The translations under genes were made by a program, and so were the position numbers. A stretch of 12,492 nt of DNA, from positions 1 to 12,492 of the forward strand of contig JAQUMS010000010.1 in assembly GCA_028717985.1 (NCBI GenBank), given 5' to 3'. Of this stretch, positions 1 to 6,483 are shown one piece after another. Origin of the DNA: Candidatus Omnitrophota bacterium. GTDB taxonomy: Bacteria > Omnitrophota > Gorgyraeia > Gygaellales > Profunditerraquicolaceae. The notes beneath the pieces were generated by a model that worked only from the letters and a program-made list of their open reading frames with translations, was not told where the DNA came from and did no database searches. Within the stretch, counting starts at the first letter, position 1, and the number at the start of each line of letters is the position of its first letter.

Positions 1-329
1 CTATTCTTAAAGGTAAAACAAAATCCGGGTATACCCCCAATGTCGATTGCGGAGATTTTGTCGTAGTGATCAACGCTTCACAGATCAAGGTTACCGGGAA
101 TAAACTTACTCAGAGAGTATATCGCCGTTATTCCGGCTATCCCGGCGGTTTACGGGAAGTCAGGATGGATGTCATGCTCGCGAGAAAACCTGAAACGGTT
201 ATCAAGCTGGCGGTAAAACGTATGTTGCCGTATGGTCCGTTAGCCAGGAGATTAATTAAAAAATTGAAGGTGTATGCGGCTGATAAACATCCGCATAGCG
301 CCCAGCAGCCAGAGGTTATTAAACTGTAA
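1..329 (+). CDS. rplM: Large-subunit ribosomal protein L13 (3' part, 5' end outside the window)
   Basis: L13 is an early-assembly protein of the 50S subunit that binds 23S rRNA. The reading frame is open from base 3 to the TAA at 327-329 and codes for the last 108 residues. Seen directly: a KSGYTPNVDCGDFVVVINA stretch near the window edge, then KVTGNKLTQRVYRRYSGYPGG, VKRMLPYGPLARRLIKKLKVY and the ending HPHSAQQPEVIKL. These match the L13 family closely, whose members are about 142-150 residues, so roughly 35-40 N-terminal residues are missing. A GTG at 66 could be mistaken for a start, but conserved L13 sequence continues upstream of it. The rpsI start lies 2 nt beyond the stop, the usual rplM-rpsI pairing, and the two are surely cotranscribed. 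Confidence 0.97.
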   Translation, partial: ILKGKTKSGYTPNVDCGDFVVVINASQIKVTGNKLTQRVYRRYSGYPGGLREVRMDVMLARKPETVIKLAVKRMLPYGPLARRLIKKLKVYAADKHPHSAQQPEVIKL

Positions 330-331
330 TT

Positions 332-727
332 ATGGAAAATTCAATTGCATATCAAGCTACAGGCAGGCGCAAGGAATCGATAGCACGGGTAAGGCTTTTA
401 CCGGGAAAAGGGACTATTACGGTTAACGGCAGGCCTATAGATAATTATTTCGCGCGTGAAACCGATAGAATAGTTATACGTCAGCCTCTATTGGTGACAA
501 ATACGGTAACCAGATTTGATATTTTTGGAAACCTTCAGGGAGGCGGGCTTTCAGGCCAGGCAGCGGCATTACGCTTGGGAATTGCGCGCGCTTTACTGCT
601 GGCGGATATTGAATTTAAAGAAATACTCCGCAAACACGGGTTTTTAACACGTGATCCCCGCGCCAAGGAACGCAAGAAATACGGGCTAAAAGGAGCGAGG
701 AAACGTTTCCAGTGGACTAAGAGGTAA
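332..727 (+). CDS. rpsI: Small-subunit ribosomal protein S9
   Basis: S9 is a 30S protein whose C-terminal tail reaches the P-site tRNA. The 131-residue product has the normal length. It shows the N-terminal YQATGRRKESIARVRL block, the GGGLSGQAAALRLGIARALL helix and the basic tail RAKERKKYGLKGARKRFQWTKR. The tail ends in the conserved K-R pair that contacts tRNA. The start lies 2 nt after the rplM stop. I see no good Shine-Dalgarno sequence close to this ATG (only AGAGG about 17 nt upstream), so translation probably depends on coupling to rplM. It is the last gene of its operon, because a strong terminator follows at 761-791. Confidence 0.97.
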   Translation: MENSIAYQATGRRKESIARVRLLPGKGTITVNGRPIDNYFARETDRIVIRQPLLVTNTVTRFDIFGNLQGGGLSGQAAALRLGIARALLLADIEFKEILRKHGFLTRDPRAKERKKYGLKGARKRFQWTKR

Positions 728-741
728 TCTGATAAAATATA

Positions 742-753
742 ACGAATATTCGT
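742..753. repeat. 12-bp perfect palindrome after rpsI
   Basis: ACGAATATTCGT is self-complementary over all 12 bases. It lies between the rpsI stop and the terminator. It has no loop, so it would be a protein-binding site rather than an RNA hairpin, or it is chance. No function can be assigned. Confidence 0.3.
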
Positions 754-760
754 GTGATTA

Positions 761-791
761 AAAATCCCGCTGTGAAGCGGGATTTTTTTTT
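761..791 (+). terminator. Intrinsic terminator of the rplM-rpsI operon
   Basis: AAAATCCCGC (761-770) and GCGGGATTTT (777-786) form a perfect 10-bp stem around the 6-nt loop TGTGAA, followed directly by more T residues up to 791. This is a classic Rho-independent terminator. It separates the ribosomal-protein operon from the arginine cluster. The A-rich left arm could also make it work in the opposite direction. Confidence 0.93.
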
Positions 792-809
792 GTCCGACGA
801 GAAAAATTC

Positions 810-837
810 TTGATATTATCGAATTTATGGGTATAAT
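810..837 (+). promoter_or_regulatory. Sigma70-type promoter for the arg cluster
   Basis: A TTGATA -35 hexamer (810-815, 5 of 6 consensus bases) and a perfect TATAAT -10 hexamer (832-837) are separated by 16 bp. The site lies just past the rpsI terminator and about 30 bp upstream of argC. Transcription would start near 844 and leave a leader of only about 20 nt. I see no convincing ArgR operator (TGAAT-N4-ATTCA type) over it. The leader is too short for a riboswitch or attenuator. Confidence 0.75.
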
Positions 838-854
838 AGAACATATTTTAAAGA

Positions 855-860
855 AGGGAG
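855..860 (+). promoter_or_regulatory. Shine-Dalgarno that selects the argC start
   Basis: AGGGAG abuts the first ATG (861) with no spacing but lies 6 nt before a second in-frame ATG (867). The second ATG is therefore the better start. Confidence 0.7.
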
Positions 861-866
861 ATGGGT

Positions 867-1892
867 ATGGTCATTCGCGTAGGTATTGTCGGTGTTACCG
901 GTTATACGGGAGAGGCGCTTATAGATATTTTATTACGCCATCCGAACGCGGTCATTATGAATTTGTTTTCACGGGTTGAGAAGCCGTGCGCGGTTTCGGA
1001 TATCTGGCCGAAATTTAAAAACCGGACTCGCCTGATGTGTGAAAAGATCGACATTAAGAAGATGTCTCAGGATTGTGATGTCGTCTTTTTGTCTTTGCCT
1101 CATACCGTGTCAATGGATATTGTGCCTTTTTTGCTCAAGAACGGGAAAACCGTGATTGATTTGAGCGCCGATTACCGTCTGAAGAATGTAAAGACGTATG
1201 AGTCGTTTTATAAAGTTAAACATAAAGACGCGGGTAACGTGGGAAAAGCTGTTTACGGTTTGTCGGAGTTGTACCGTAATAAAATAAAAGACGCGAAGCT
1301 TGTTGCGAATCCCGGTTGTTATCCGACCGCGGCTATCCTGGGGATATCTCCGTTGGTGGCTTTAAATCTTATTGATCCGGAGCATGTCATTATCGACGCG
1401 AAATCCGGTACCACCGGCGCCGGGAAAAAGGCGTCTGAAGATTTTCTTGCTTCAGAAGTTAATGAGGATTTCAGGGCGTACAAAGTTAACGTTCATCAGC
1501 ATATACCTGAAATCAATCAGGAATTATCCCGGCTTGGCGGAGAAAAAATCAATGTGACTTTTGTCCCGCATGTACTGCCTGTTAACCGGGGTATCCTTGA
1601 GACGGTGTATTTGAAAAAGCTCAAAGGTTCTGTCAAAGATACCGCGGCTGTAATTAAACTTTATAAGAAATTTTATAAAAATGAACCGTTTATCAGGATC
1701 CGCGAAGAGGGCGTATTCCCTCGGCTTAAAGATGTGGTGGGGACTAATTTTTGCGATATAGGGCTGCGTGTGAGCGGGGATACCGTGATCGCTGTAGCCG
1801 TTATTGATAATCTGTTGAAGGGAGCCGCGGGACAGGCTGTGCAGAATATGAATATTATATTCCGGCTTCCTGAATATACGGCATTACTTTAA
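867..1892 (+). CDS. argC: N-acetyl-gamma-glutamyl-phosphate reductase
   Basis: This enzyme reduces N-acetylglutamyl phosphate to N-acetylglutamate semialdehyde with NADPH, the third step of arginine synthesis, in the cytoplasm. The 341-residue product has the length of the long (type 1) ArgC form. From the start at 867 it shows the nucleotide-binding GIVGVTGYTG (residues 6-15), DLSADYRL (98-105), GLSELYR (131-137), the catalytic-cysteine motif ANPGCYPT with Cys151, and SGTTGAGKKAS (180-190). It also has the histidine-containing VNVHQHIPEI (207-216), PVNRGILETVY (238-248) and a C-terminal DNLLKGAAGQAVQN. An ATG at 861 would add two residues, but it abuts the Shine-Dalgarno sequence. This is the first gene after the promoter at 810-837, and argJ follows 21 nt downstream. 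Confidence 0.97.
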   Translation: MVIRVGIVGVTGYTGEALIDILLRHPNAVIMNLFSRVEKPCAVSDIWPKFKNRTRLMCEKIDIKKMSQDCDVVFLSLPHTVSMDIVPFLLKNGKTVIDLSADYRLKNVKTYESFYKVKHKDAGNVGKAVYGLSELYRNKIKDAKLVANPGCYPTAAILGISPLVALNLIDPEHVIIDAKSGTTGAGKKASEDFLASEVNEDFRAYKVNVHQHIPEINQELSRLGGEKINVTFVPHVLPVNRGILETVYLKKLKGSVKDTAAVIKLYKKFYKNEPFIRIREEGVFPRLKDVVGTNFCDIGLRVSGDTVIAVAVIDNLLKGAAGQAVQNMNIIFRLPEYTALL

Positions 1893-1913
1893 TACGCGCA
1901 TGAGCGAGCTGCT

Positions 1914-3050
1914 ATGAAGATAATAAAGAAAGCGATATTGCCGAAAGGTTTTCAGGCGAATGGTATTTCCTGCGGGTTAAAACGTTCAGGAGGGCTTGAT
2001 TTGTCGCTTATGGTTTCTTCTGTCCCGGCAAAAACAGCGTGTATGTTTACCGTTAATACGATTCCCGCCGCTCCCGTTATTCTCGATAAAGAGTATTACG
2101 CCGGTAATAAATTATTCAGGGCGATTATTGCCAATAGCGGGAACGCTAATTGTTTTACAGGTAAAAAAGGATTGAAAGACGCTCAACTCATGTCGGAGTC
2201 AGTGGCGGCGGGTTTGGGAATTAAAAAAGAGGAAGTTCTTGTCGCTTCTACCGGTATTATCGGTAAGCCCCTTGATATTGAAAAAATAACGCGCGCTGTT
2301 CCCGGCTTAATTACATCGCTGTCCGCCCGCGGCATTGATACCGCTAAAAAAGCGATCATGACTACCGACACGTTTTCCAAAGAAATCACCGCCCGGTTGC
2401 AAATCGGCGGTCAAACCGTTACTGTGTCCGGTATCGCCAAAGGGGCAGGAATGATCGCTCCTGATATGGCGACAATGTTTGTTTTTCTTTTTACCGATGC
2501 CTTGGTCTCTCAGTCCGCGCTGGAAAAAGCTTTGAGGGAATCAGTTGACGGGTCTTTTAATCGCGTGACGGTTGATGGATGCATGAGCACGAATGATACC
2601 GTTATTCTTATGGCCAACGGCTTAAGCGGGAACGCGGCCATAACCGGCGGCAAAGACCTGAGAGTGTTCACGGACGCTCTTAACTTTATAAATCTTGAAT
2701 TGGCTAAAATGCTTGTTCTTGACGGTGAAGGCGCCAGTAAATTTATCGAGATAAAAGTCAAGAACGCCCGGACGGTGATTGAGGCTAAAAAAGTGGCGTT
2801 GCAGATCGCCAACTCGAACCTTTTTAAATGCGCTATGTACGGAGAAAATCCGAATTTCGGCAGGATTGTCGCCAGTGTCGGCGCCAGCGGGATAGATATA
2901 CGCGAACAGGATTTAAAAATCAAATTGGGATCTCTGAAAAAGAAAAAAATAGATGTTGAAGTGCGTTTATCCCGGGGGGACGCCGAATGCGTGGTGTATA
3001 CCTCTGACCTTACTCCCCGGTATATTAAGATAAATGCCGAATATAGTTAA
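1914..3050 (+). CDS. argJ: Glutamate N-acetyltransferase / amino-acid N-acetyltransferase (ArgJ)
   Basis: ArgJ moves the acetyl group from N-acetylornithine to glutamate, giving ornithine and recycling acetylglutamate. Bifunctional members also use acetyl-CoA. The precursor normally cuts itself into alpha and beta chains at an Ala-Thr bond, and the new N-terminal Thr is the nucleophile. Here the motif is KGAGMIAPDMATMF, placing the cut between Ala186 and Thr187. Other family marks are STGIIG (112-117), TTDT (150-153), STNDT, DGEGASKF, the ENPNFGRI block and the C-terminal YIKINAEYS. The product is 378 residues, slightly short of the usual 385-410. No argA or argE lies in the window, which favours the bifunctional form, though sequence alone does not separate mono- from bifunctional ArgJ. 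The ribosome-binding site is weak (GCGAG). Confidence 0.96.
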   Translation: MKIIKKAILPKGFQANGISCGLKRSGGLDLSLMVSSVPAKTACMFTVNTIPAAPVILDKEYYAGNKLFRAIIANSGNANCFTGKKGLKDAQLMSESVAAGLGIKKEEVLVASTGIIGKPLDIEKITRAVPGLITSLSARGIDTAKKAIMTTDTFSKEITARLQIGGQTVTVSGIAKGAGMIAPDMATMFVFLFTDALVSQSALEKALRESVDGSFNRVTVDGCMSTNDTVILMANGLSGNAAITGGKDLRVFTDALNFINLELAKMLVLDGEGASKFIEIKVKNARTVIEAKKVALQIANSNLFKCAMYGENPNFGRIVASVGASGIDIREQDLKIKLGSLKKKKIDVEVRLSRGDAECVVYTSDLTPRYIKINAEYS

Positions 3051-3113
3051 CTCAAAGGCCGCGGCTCATAGTTGATATGGCGCTCAAGGCCAAGTCGGAA
3101 GGGGCTCATTAGA

Positions 3114-3971
3114 ATGGTTGAAGAAGCGATTAAGAAAGCGGAAGTTTTAATTGAAGCGTTACCGTATATCAGGGCGTTTCAGAAAAAGATTATCGTTATT
3201 AAATACGGAGGAAGCATTTTAGGCGAGGAAAAAATCCGTAAAAACGTGCTTCAGGATATCGTATTTATGAATTTTATGGGAATACGCCCTGTTCTCGTGC
3301 ACGGCGGCGGCCCGAATATCAGTGATAGGATGAGGGCGACAGGCAAGAAAGCCGAGTTTGTTGACGGAATGAGAGTTACTGATGAAGCGACTCTTGCCGT
3401 GGTGGAAGAAGAGTTAAAAAAACTGAATGACGTTATCGTTCAGGAATTAAAAGAACTTGGCGTCGATGCGGTGGGCTTGAACGGAAAAGATAATAATCTG
3501 ATCCAGGCGGTAAAAAAAGAATCCAAAGTTGATCTTGGTCTGGTGGGGCAGATTACCGGTATTAACAGTAAACCCGTTATCGATGATCTGGAAAAAGAAA
3601 AAATCGTGGTGATTCTTCCCATGGGCCGGGGCAAGGACGGTAATGTGTATAACGTGAACGCCGATGAAGCGACCGCGAGTATTGCCGTTGGACTGAAAGC
3701 AGAAAAAATGGTGCTCCTGACCAATGTTAAAGGCATTATGCGCAATCCTGAAGATCCTCATTCGTTTATATCGACTTTAACAAAAGAAGAGACTAAAGGG
3801 CTCATTGATGATAAAGTGGTTCAAAAAGGGATGATCCCCAAGGTTAACGCCTGTATCGCCGCGCTTGAACAAGGGGTTAAGAAGACCCATATTATAGACG
3901 CGTGTCTGGCGCACGCTCTTCTTCTGGAAATCTTTACCGATAAAGGGATTGGGACGGAAATAGTCAGTTAA
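3114..3971 (+). CDS. argB: Acetylglutamate kinase, probably arginine-inhibited
   Basis: ArgB phosphorylates N-acetylglutamate with ATP. With the start at 3114 it is 285 residues and belongs to the amino-acid kinase family. Seen: VIKYGGS (27-33, phosphate-binding Lys30), VHGGGPN (62-68), a GMRVTD block, LNGKDNNLI, VNADEATASIA, LLTNVKGI, GMIPKVNAC and the terminal GIGTEI. The frame is open further up to a TTG at 3072. The ATG at 3114 is preferred because GGAAGGGG lies 9 nt upstream and the protein then starts with the family's KKAEVLIEALPYI helix. In characterised kinases (Thermotoga, Pseudomonas aeruginosa) this N-terminal helix builds the hexamer and accompanies arginine feedback inhibition. 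The E. coli enzyme lacks it. I infer that this enzyme is the arginine-sensitive control point. Confidence 0.97.
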   Translation: MVEEAIKKAEVLIEALPYIRAFQKKIIVIKYGGSILGEEKIRKNVLQDIVFMNFMGIRPVLVHGGGPNISDRMRATGKKAEFVDGMRVTDEATLAVVEEELKKLNDVIVQELKELGVDAVGLNGKDNNLIQAVKKESKVDLGLVGQITGINSKPVIDDLEKEKIVVILPMGRGKDGNVYNVNADEATASIAVGLKAEKMVLLTNVKGIMRNPEDPHSFISTLTKEETKGLIDDKVVQKGMIPKVNACIAALEQGVKKTHIIDACLAHALLLEIFTDKGIGTEIVS

Positions 3972-4018
3972 TGAACGTTTGAGTATCGGAACTGTGATTG
4001 AAAGGATTGAAGTAAAAG

Positions 4019-5221
4019 ATGAACGTTGAAGAGATTTTTAAAAGTTATCAAGATAACGTCGTGGGATCGTATACGAAAGTCCCCTGTATTATCGTAAAAG
4101 GAAAAGGCAGTTATGTGTGGGATATTTACGGTAAAAAATATCTTGATTTTTTCCCGGGATGGGGAGTGGGGAACCTTGGGCATTGCAATCCCGATGTTGT
4201 CACCGCTGTCAGGGATCAGATCTCAAAACTGATATTTGTTCCTAATAATTACTATAACGTGCCGCAGGCGAAGCTGGCAAAAGAACTTAATTACTGGGCC
4301 GGCGGTGATTTTAAAGTTTTCTTCTGCAATTCAGGAGCGGAAGCGAATGAAGCGGCTATTAAACTGACCAGGAAATTCGGACAGGGCCGGTATGAGATCA
4401 TTACTTTTGAAAATTCATTTCACGGCCGGACAATGGCCGCGCTTTCGGCTACCGGGCAGACGAAATACCAGCAGGGTTTTTTACCGTTGCTTTCCGGTTT
4501 TAAAACCGTCGCGTTTAACGATTTTGATGCGGTGAAACGCGCGTATACCGAAAAAACCGCGGCAATCATGCTTGAATTGATTCAGGGCGAAGGCGGGATA
4601 AACATCGCGGAAAAACAATTTATTGCGGATCTTCGGCGTTTTTGTGATGAAAAAAAACTTCTTCTTATAATAGATGAGGTTCAGACCGGCGTTTGCAGGA
4701 CCGGGGCGATGTTTGGCTGGCAGACATTCGGCGTTACTCCCGATATTTTTACTCTCGCGAAAGCTTTAGGCGGCGGTTTGCCGATCGGCGCCATGATGGT
4801 TAAAAAAGAATTTTCCGGTATTCTTACTCCGGGAACACACGCTTCTACCTTTGGCGGCGGGCCTGTTGTGTGCCGGGCGGCACTGGCAGTTTTAAAAGCC
4901 GCGCAAAAAGAAAAGGCGGCCCAAAATGCGAGGGAAAAAGGCGAATACCTGTGCAAAAAACTTTCTATTTTGAAGAATAAATACCCTTTGATCAAGGATA
5001 TTAGGGGCGTTGGTTTGATGGTTGGTGTTGAACTGACGCATGAAGGAAAACCGGTGGTTGAAGAATGCGCGAAACAAGGCCTGCTCATTAACTGCACCCA
5101 TGATACTGTTTTGAGGATTATGCCGGCATTGATTGTCTCGAAAAAAGAAATAGATAGAGCTCTGAAAATTCTAGATAAGGCATTGAAAATTGTATTAGGT
5201 CAAACAAAGAGGAACGAGTGA
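4019..5221 (+). CDS. argD: Acetylornithine aminotransferase
   Basis: This PLP enzyme transaminates N-acetylglutamate semialdehyde to N-acetylornithine with glutamate. ArgD enzymes may also act on N-succinyl-diaminopimelate precursors in lysine synthesis, which would suit this arg-dap cluster but is inference. The 400-residue class-III aminotransferase has normal length. It shows NSGAEANEAAIKL (104-116), ENSFHGRTMAALSATG (131-146), LELIQGEGG (185-193), the IIDEVQTG cofactor aspartate (Asp219) and TLAKALGGGLPIGAM with the PLP lysine Lys248. Small departures from the common motif are GVCRTG for GVGRTG and STFGGGP for STFGGNP. AAAGGA lies 12 nt before the ATG. The stop overlaps the argF start (GTGA), so the two are translationally coupled. 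Confidence 0.95.
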   Translation: MNVEEIFKSYQDNVVGSYTKVPCIIVKGKGSYVWDIYGKKYLDFFPGWGVGNLGHCNPDVVTAVRDQISKLIFVPNNYYNVPQAKLAKELNYWAGGDFKVFFCNSGAEANEAAIKLTRKFGQGRYEIITFENSFHGRTMAALSATGQTKYQQGFLPLLSGFKTVAFNDFDAVKRAYTEKTAAIMLELIQGEGGINIAEKQFIADLRRFCDEKKLLLIIDEVQTGVCRTGAMFGWQTFGVTPDIFTLAKALGGGLPIGAMMVKKEFSGILTPGTHASTFGGGPVVCRAALAVLKAAQKEKAAQNAREKGEYLCKKLSILKNKYPLIKDIRGVGLMVGVELTHEGKPVVEECAKQGLLINCTHDTVLRIMPALIVSKKEIDRALKILDKALKIVLGQTKRNE

Positions 5222-6141
5222 AAACAGTACGTAAGGATTTATTGTCCATTAAGGATTTAGAGTCGAAAGAAATTGAAGAAATTTTTACTCTTACGGCCAG
5301 TATCAAAAAAAATCCCGGAAAATTCAGGGGTATTTTAAAGGGGAAATCGCTTGCTTTGATATTTGAAAAACCTTCAAACCGGACCTATGTTTCTTTTAAC
5401 GTGGGAATGGCGGAATTGGGGGGACATGCGGTGTATTTAGGCCCGGACCAGATAAAACTGGGCGTGAGAGAGACGATCCATGATGTGGCTAAAACATTGA
5501 GCCGGTATGTTGACGGGATTGTTCTGCGGACGTTCGCTCATAAAAATGTCCTTGATATGGCGGAATATTCGGATGTCCCGGTTATAAACGGGTTGTCCGA
5601 TTTGTCGCATCCCTGCCAGGCTTTAGCCGATATTTTTACCGTGCGTGAAAAATTCGGGAAGAAAAAAAATCTGACTCTTGCGTATATCGGCGACGGAAAT
5701 AATGTGTGTAATTCTCTTTTATATACCTGTTCTAAGACCGGCATTAATATGAATGTCGGCGTTCCCGAGGGATATGAGCCGAACAACGATGTTTTTCGGG
5801 GAGCGGAAGAAATGGCGCGTAAAAATAAGATTTCCATCCGGTTGTATCATACTGCTGAAGAAGCTGTCCGGGGTGCGAATATCGTGTATACCGATGTCTG
5901 GGCCAGTATGGGGCAGGAGGATGAAGCGCAGAAGAGAAAAGCAATATTCAGGGATTTCCAGATCAACGGCCCTTTGTTTCGGTTAGCTTCTTCCGGCGCC
6001 CTTGTAATGCATTGTTTACCGGCGCACAGAGGCGAAGAAATTACCGATGAGGTTATCGATAGTAAAAATTCGGTTGTTTTCGACGAAGCGGAGAACAGGC
6101 TGCACGTTGAAAAAGCGGTATTGGTAAAGTTGTTGTCGTAA
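5218..6141 (+). CDS. argF: Ornithine carbamoyltransferase
   Basis: This enzyme joins ornithine and carbamoyl phosphate to give citrulline. The 307-residue product starts at GTG 5218, overlaps the argD stop by 4 nt, and has AAAGAGGA 4 nt upstream. Present are LSRYVDGIVLRTF (95-106), the HPCQ motif (131-134), GDGNN (158-162), TDVWASMGQE for ornithine binding (Asp226, SMG 230-232) and HCLPAHRGEE with the catalytic HCLP (265-268). The SMG and HCLP motifs argue for ornithine over acetyl- or succinyl-ornithine. Odd point: the carbamoyl-phosphate motif, normally STRTR, reads SNRTY at residues 53-57, keeping the central Arg and Thr. Downstream lie 470 nt without a gene before argG. Confidence 0.95.
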   Translation: MKTVRKDLLSIKDLESKEIEEIFTLTASIKKNPGKFRGILKGKSLALIFEKPSNRTYVSFNVGMAELGGHAVYLGPDQIKLGVRETIHDVAKTLSRYVDGIVLRTFAHKNVLDMAEYSDVPVINGLSDLSHPCQALADIFTVREKFGKKKNLTLAYIGDGNNVCNSLLYTCSKTGINMNVGVPEGYEPNNDVFRGAEEMARKNKISIRLYHTAEEAVRGANIVYTDVWASMGQEDEAQKRKAIFRDFQINGPLFRLASSGALVMHCLPAHRGEEITDEVIDSKNSVVFDEAENRLHVEKAVLVKLLS

Positions 6142-6182
6142 AAAAAGAATTAGGTGTGTTGTTTATTAAAGGTAGATATTTT

Positions 6183-6239
6183 CTCCGTCAGTTAATCACG
6201 TCGTAGATTTCTTGCGAAATCTACTTGTAACTGTCGGAG
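6183..6239 (+). repeat. Nested hairpin P1
   Basis: The outer stem is CTCCGTCAGTTA (6183-6194) with TAACTGTCGGAG (6228-6239), 11 of 12 pairs. The inner stem is GTAGATTTC (6203-6211) with GAAATCTAC (6216-6224), 9 perfect pairs around a TTGC loop. The unpaired strand between stems is ATCACGTC on the left and TTG on the right. Confidence 0.88.
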
Positions 6240-6309
6240 TTAATTCCTGCCTACCGGCAGGCACACAGTGACTTAGGTTCACCTGTTCCATAAGTCACGT
6301 GTTCATTAA
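6240..6309 (+). repeat. Linker L1: two hairpins closed by TTAAT/ATTAA
   Basis: TTAAT (6240-6244) can pair with ATTAA (6305-6309). Inside are a small hairpin CCTGCC-TACC-GGCAGG (6246-6261) and a long stem, ACAC-A-GTGACTTA (6263-6275) with TAAGTCACGTGT (6291-6302). That is 12 pairs with one bulged A. The long stem is repeated almost exactly in L4. Confidence 0.8.
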
Positions 6310-6315
6310 AATAAT

Positions 6316-6374
6316 ACTCCAACAGTTAAACACTGCGCAAATTCCTAACGAAATTTGCTTGTAACTGACGGAGT
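6316..6374 (+). repeat. Nested hairpin P2
   Basis: The outer stem is ACTCCAACAGTTA (6316-6328) with TAACTGACGGAGT (6362-6374), 11 of 13 pairs. The inner stem is GCAAATT (6337-6343) with AATTTGC (6352-6358). Its outer arms resemble P1 but its inner stem has a different sequence. The unpaired joint AACACTGC / TTG is nearly the same as in P1 and P3. Confidence 0.86.
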
Positions 6375-6409
6375 TAATTCGCCCGCCCAAAAACAAGCGG
6401 GCTCATTAA
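6374..6409 (+). repeat. Linker L2: TTAAT-TC-hairpin-TC-ATTAA
   Basis: TTAAT (6374-6378), TC, GCCCGC (6381-6386), a 10-nt loop, GCGGGC (6397-6402), TC, ATTAA (6405-6409). The two stems flank a symmetrical TC/TC internal loop. It shares its first T with the end of P2. Confidence 0.82.
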
Positions 6410-6414
6410 GAAAT

Positions 6415-6472
6415 ACCCCAAAAGCAATACACTGCGTAGATTTGTTCCAAATCTACTTGTAGCTTTCGGGGT
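6415..6472 (+). repeat. Nested hairpin P3
   Basis: The outer stem is ACCCCAAAAGC (6415-6425) with GCTTTCGGGGT (6462-6472), 10 of 11 pairs. The inner stem is GTAGATTTG (6436-6444) with CAAATCTAC (6448-6456), 9 pairs around TTC. Its inner stem matches P1 while its outer stem differs from P1 and P2. Confidence 0.87.
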
Positions 6473-6483
6473 TGTTAAGGAAT

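Noticed and set aside
66..68. GTG 66 as the start of a short complete gene
   Set aside because: The frame is open to the window edge and the upstream codons encode conserved L13 sequence, so the gene is a truncated rplM.
801..824. ArgR operator over the argC promoter (ATTC..GAAT at 806-824)
   Set aside because: The half-sites are in the wrong order and spacing for an ARG box, and the intervening bases are not symmetrical.
861..866. argC start at ATG 861
   Set aside because: The Shine-Dalgarno sequence abuts this codon with no spacing. ATG 867 has a 6-nt spacing.
2183..2923. Minus-strand open frames inside argJ and similar long antisense frames in argD, argF, lysA and dapA
   Set aside because: They lie opposite strongly conserved enzymes, have no ribosome-binding sites I could support and no recognisable motifs. 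They are shadows of the real genes.
3051..3113. Degenerate copy of the linker module upstream of argB (TTAACTC .. GGGCTCATTAGA)
   Set aside because: The ends resemble TTAATTC and TCATTAA, but I see no convincing stem between them, and the match is short enough to be chance.
3072..3113. Fourteen-residue N-terminal extension of ArgB from TTG 3072
   Set aside because: The extension does not fit the family. ATG 3114 has a good Shine-Dalgarno sequence and begins the conserved helix.
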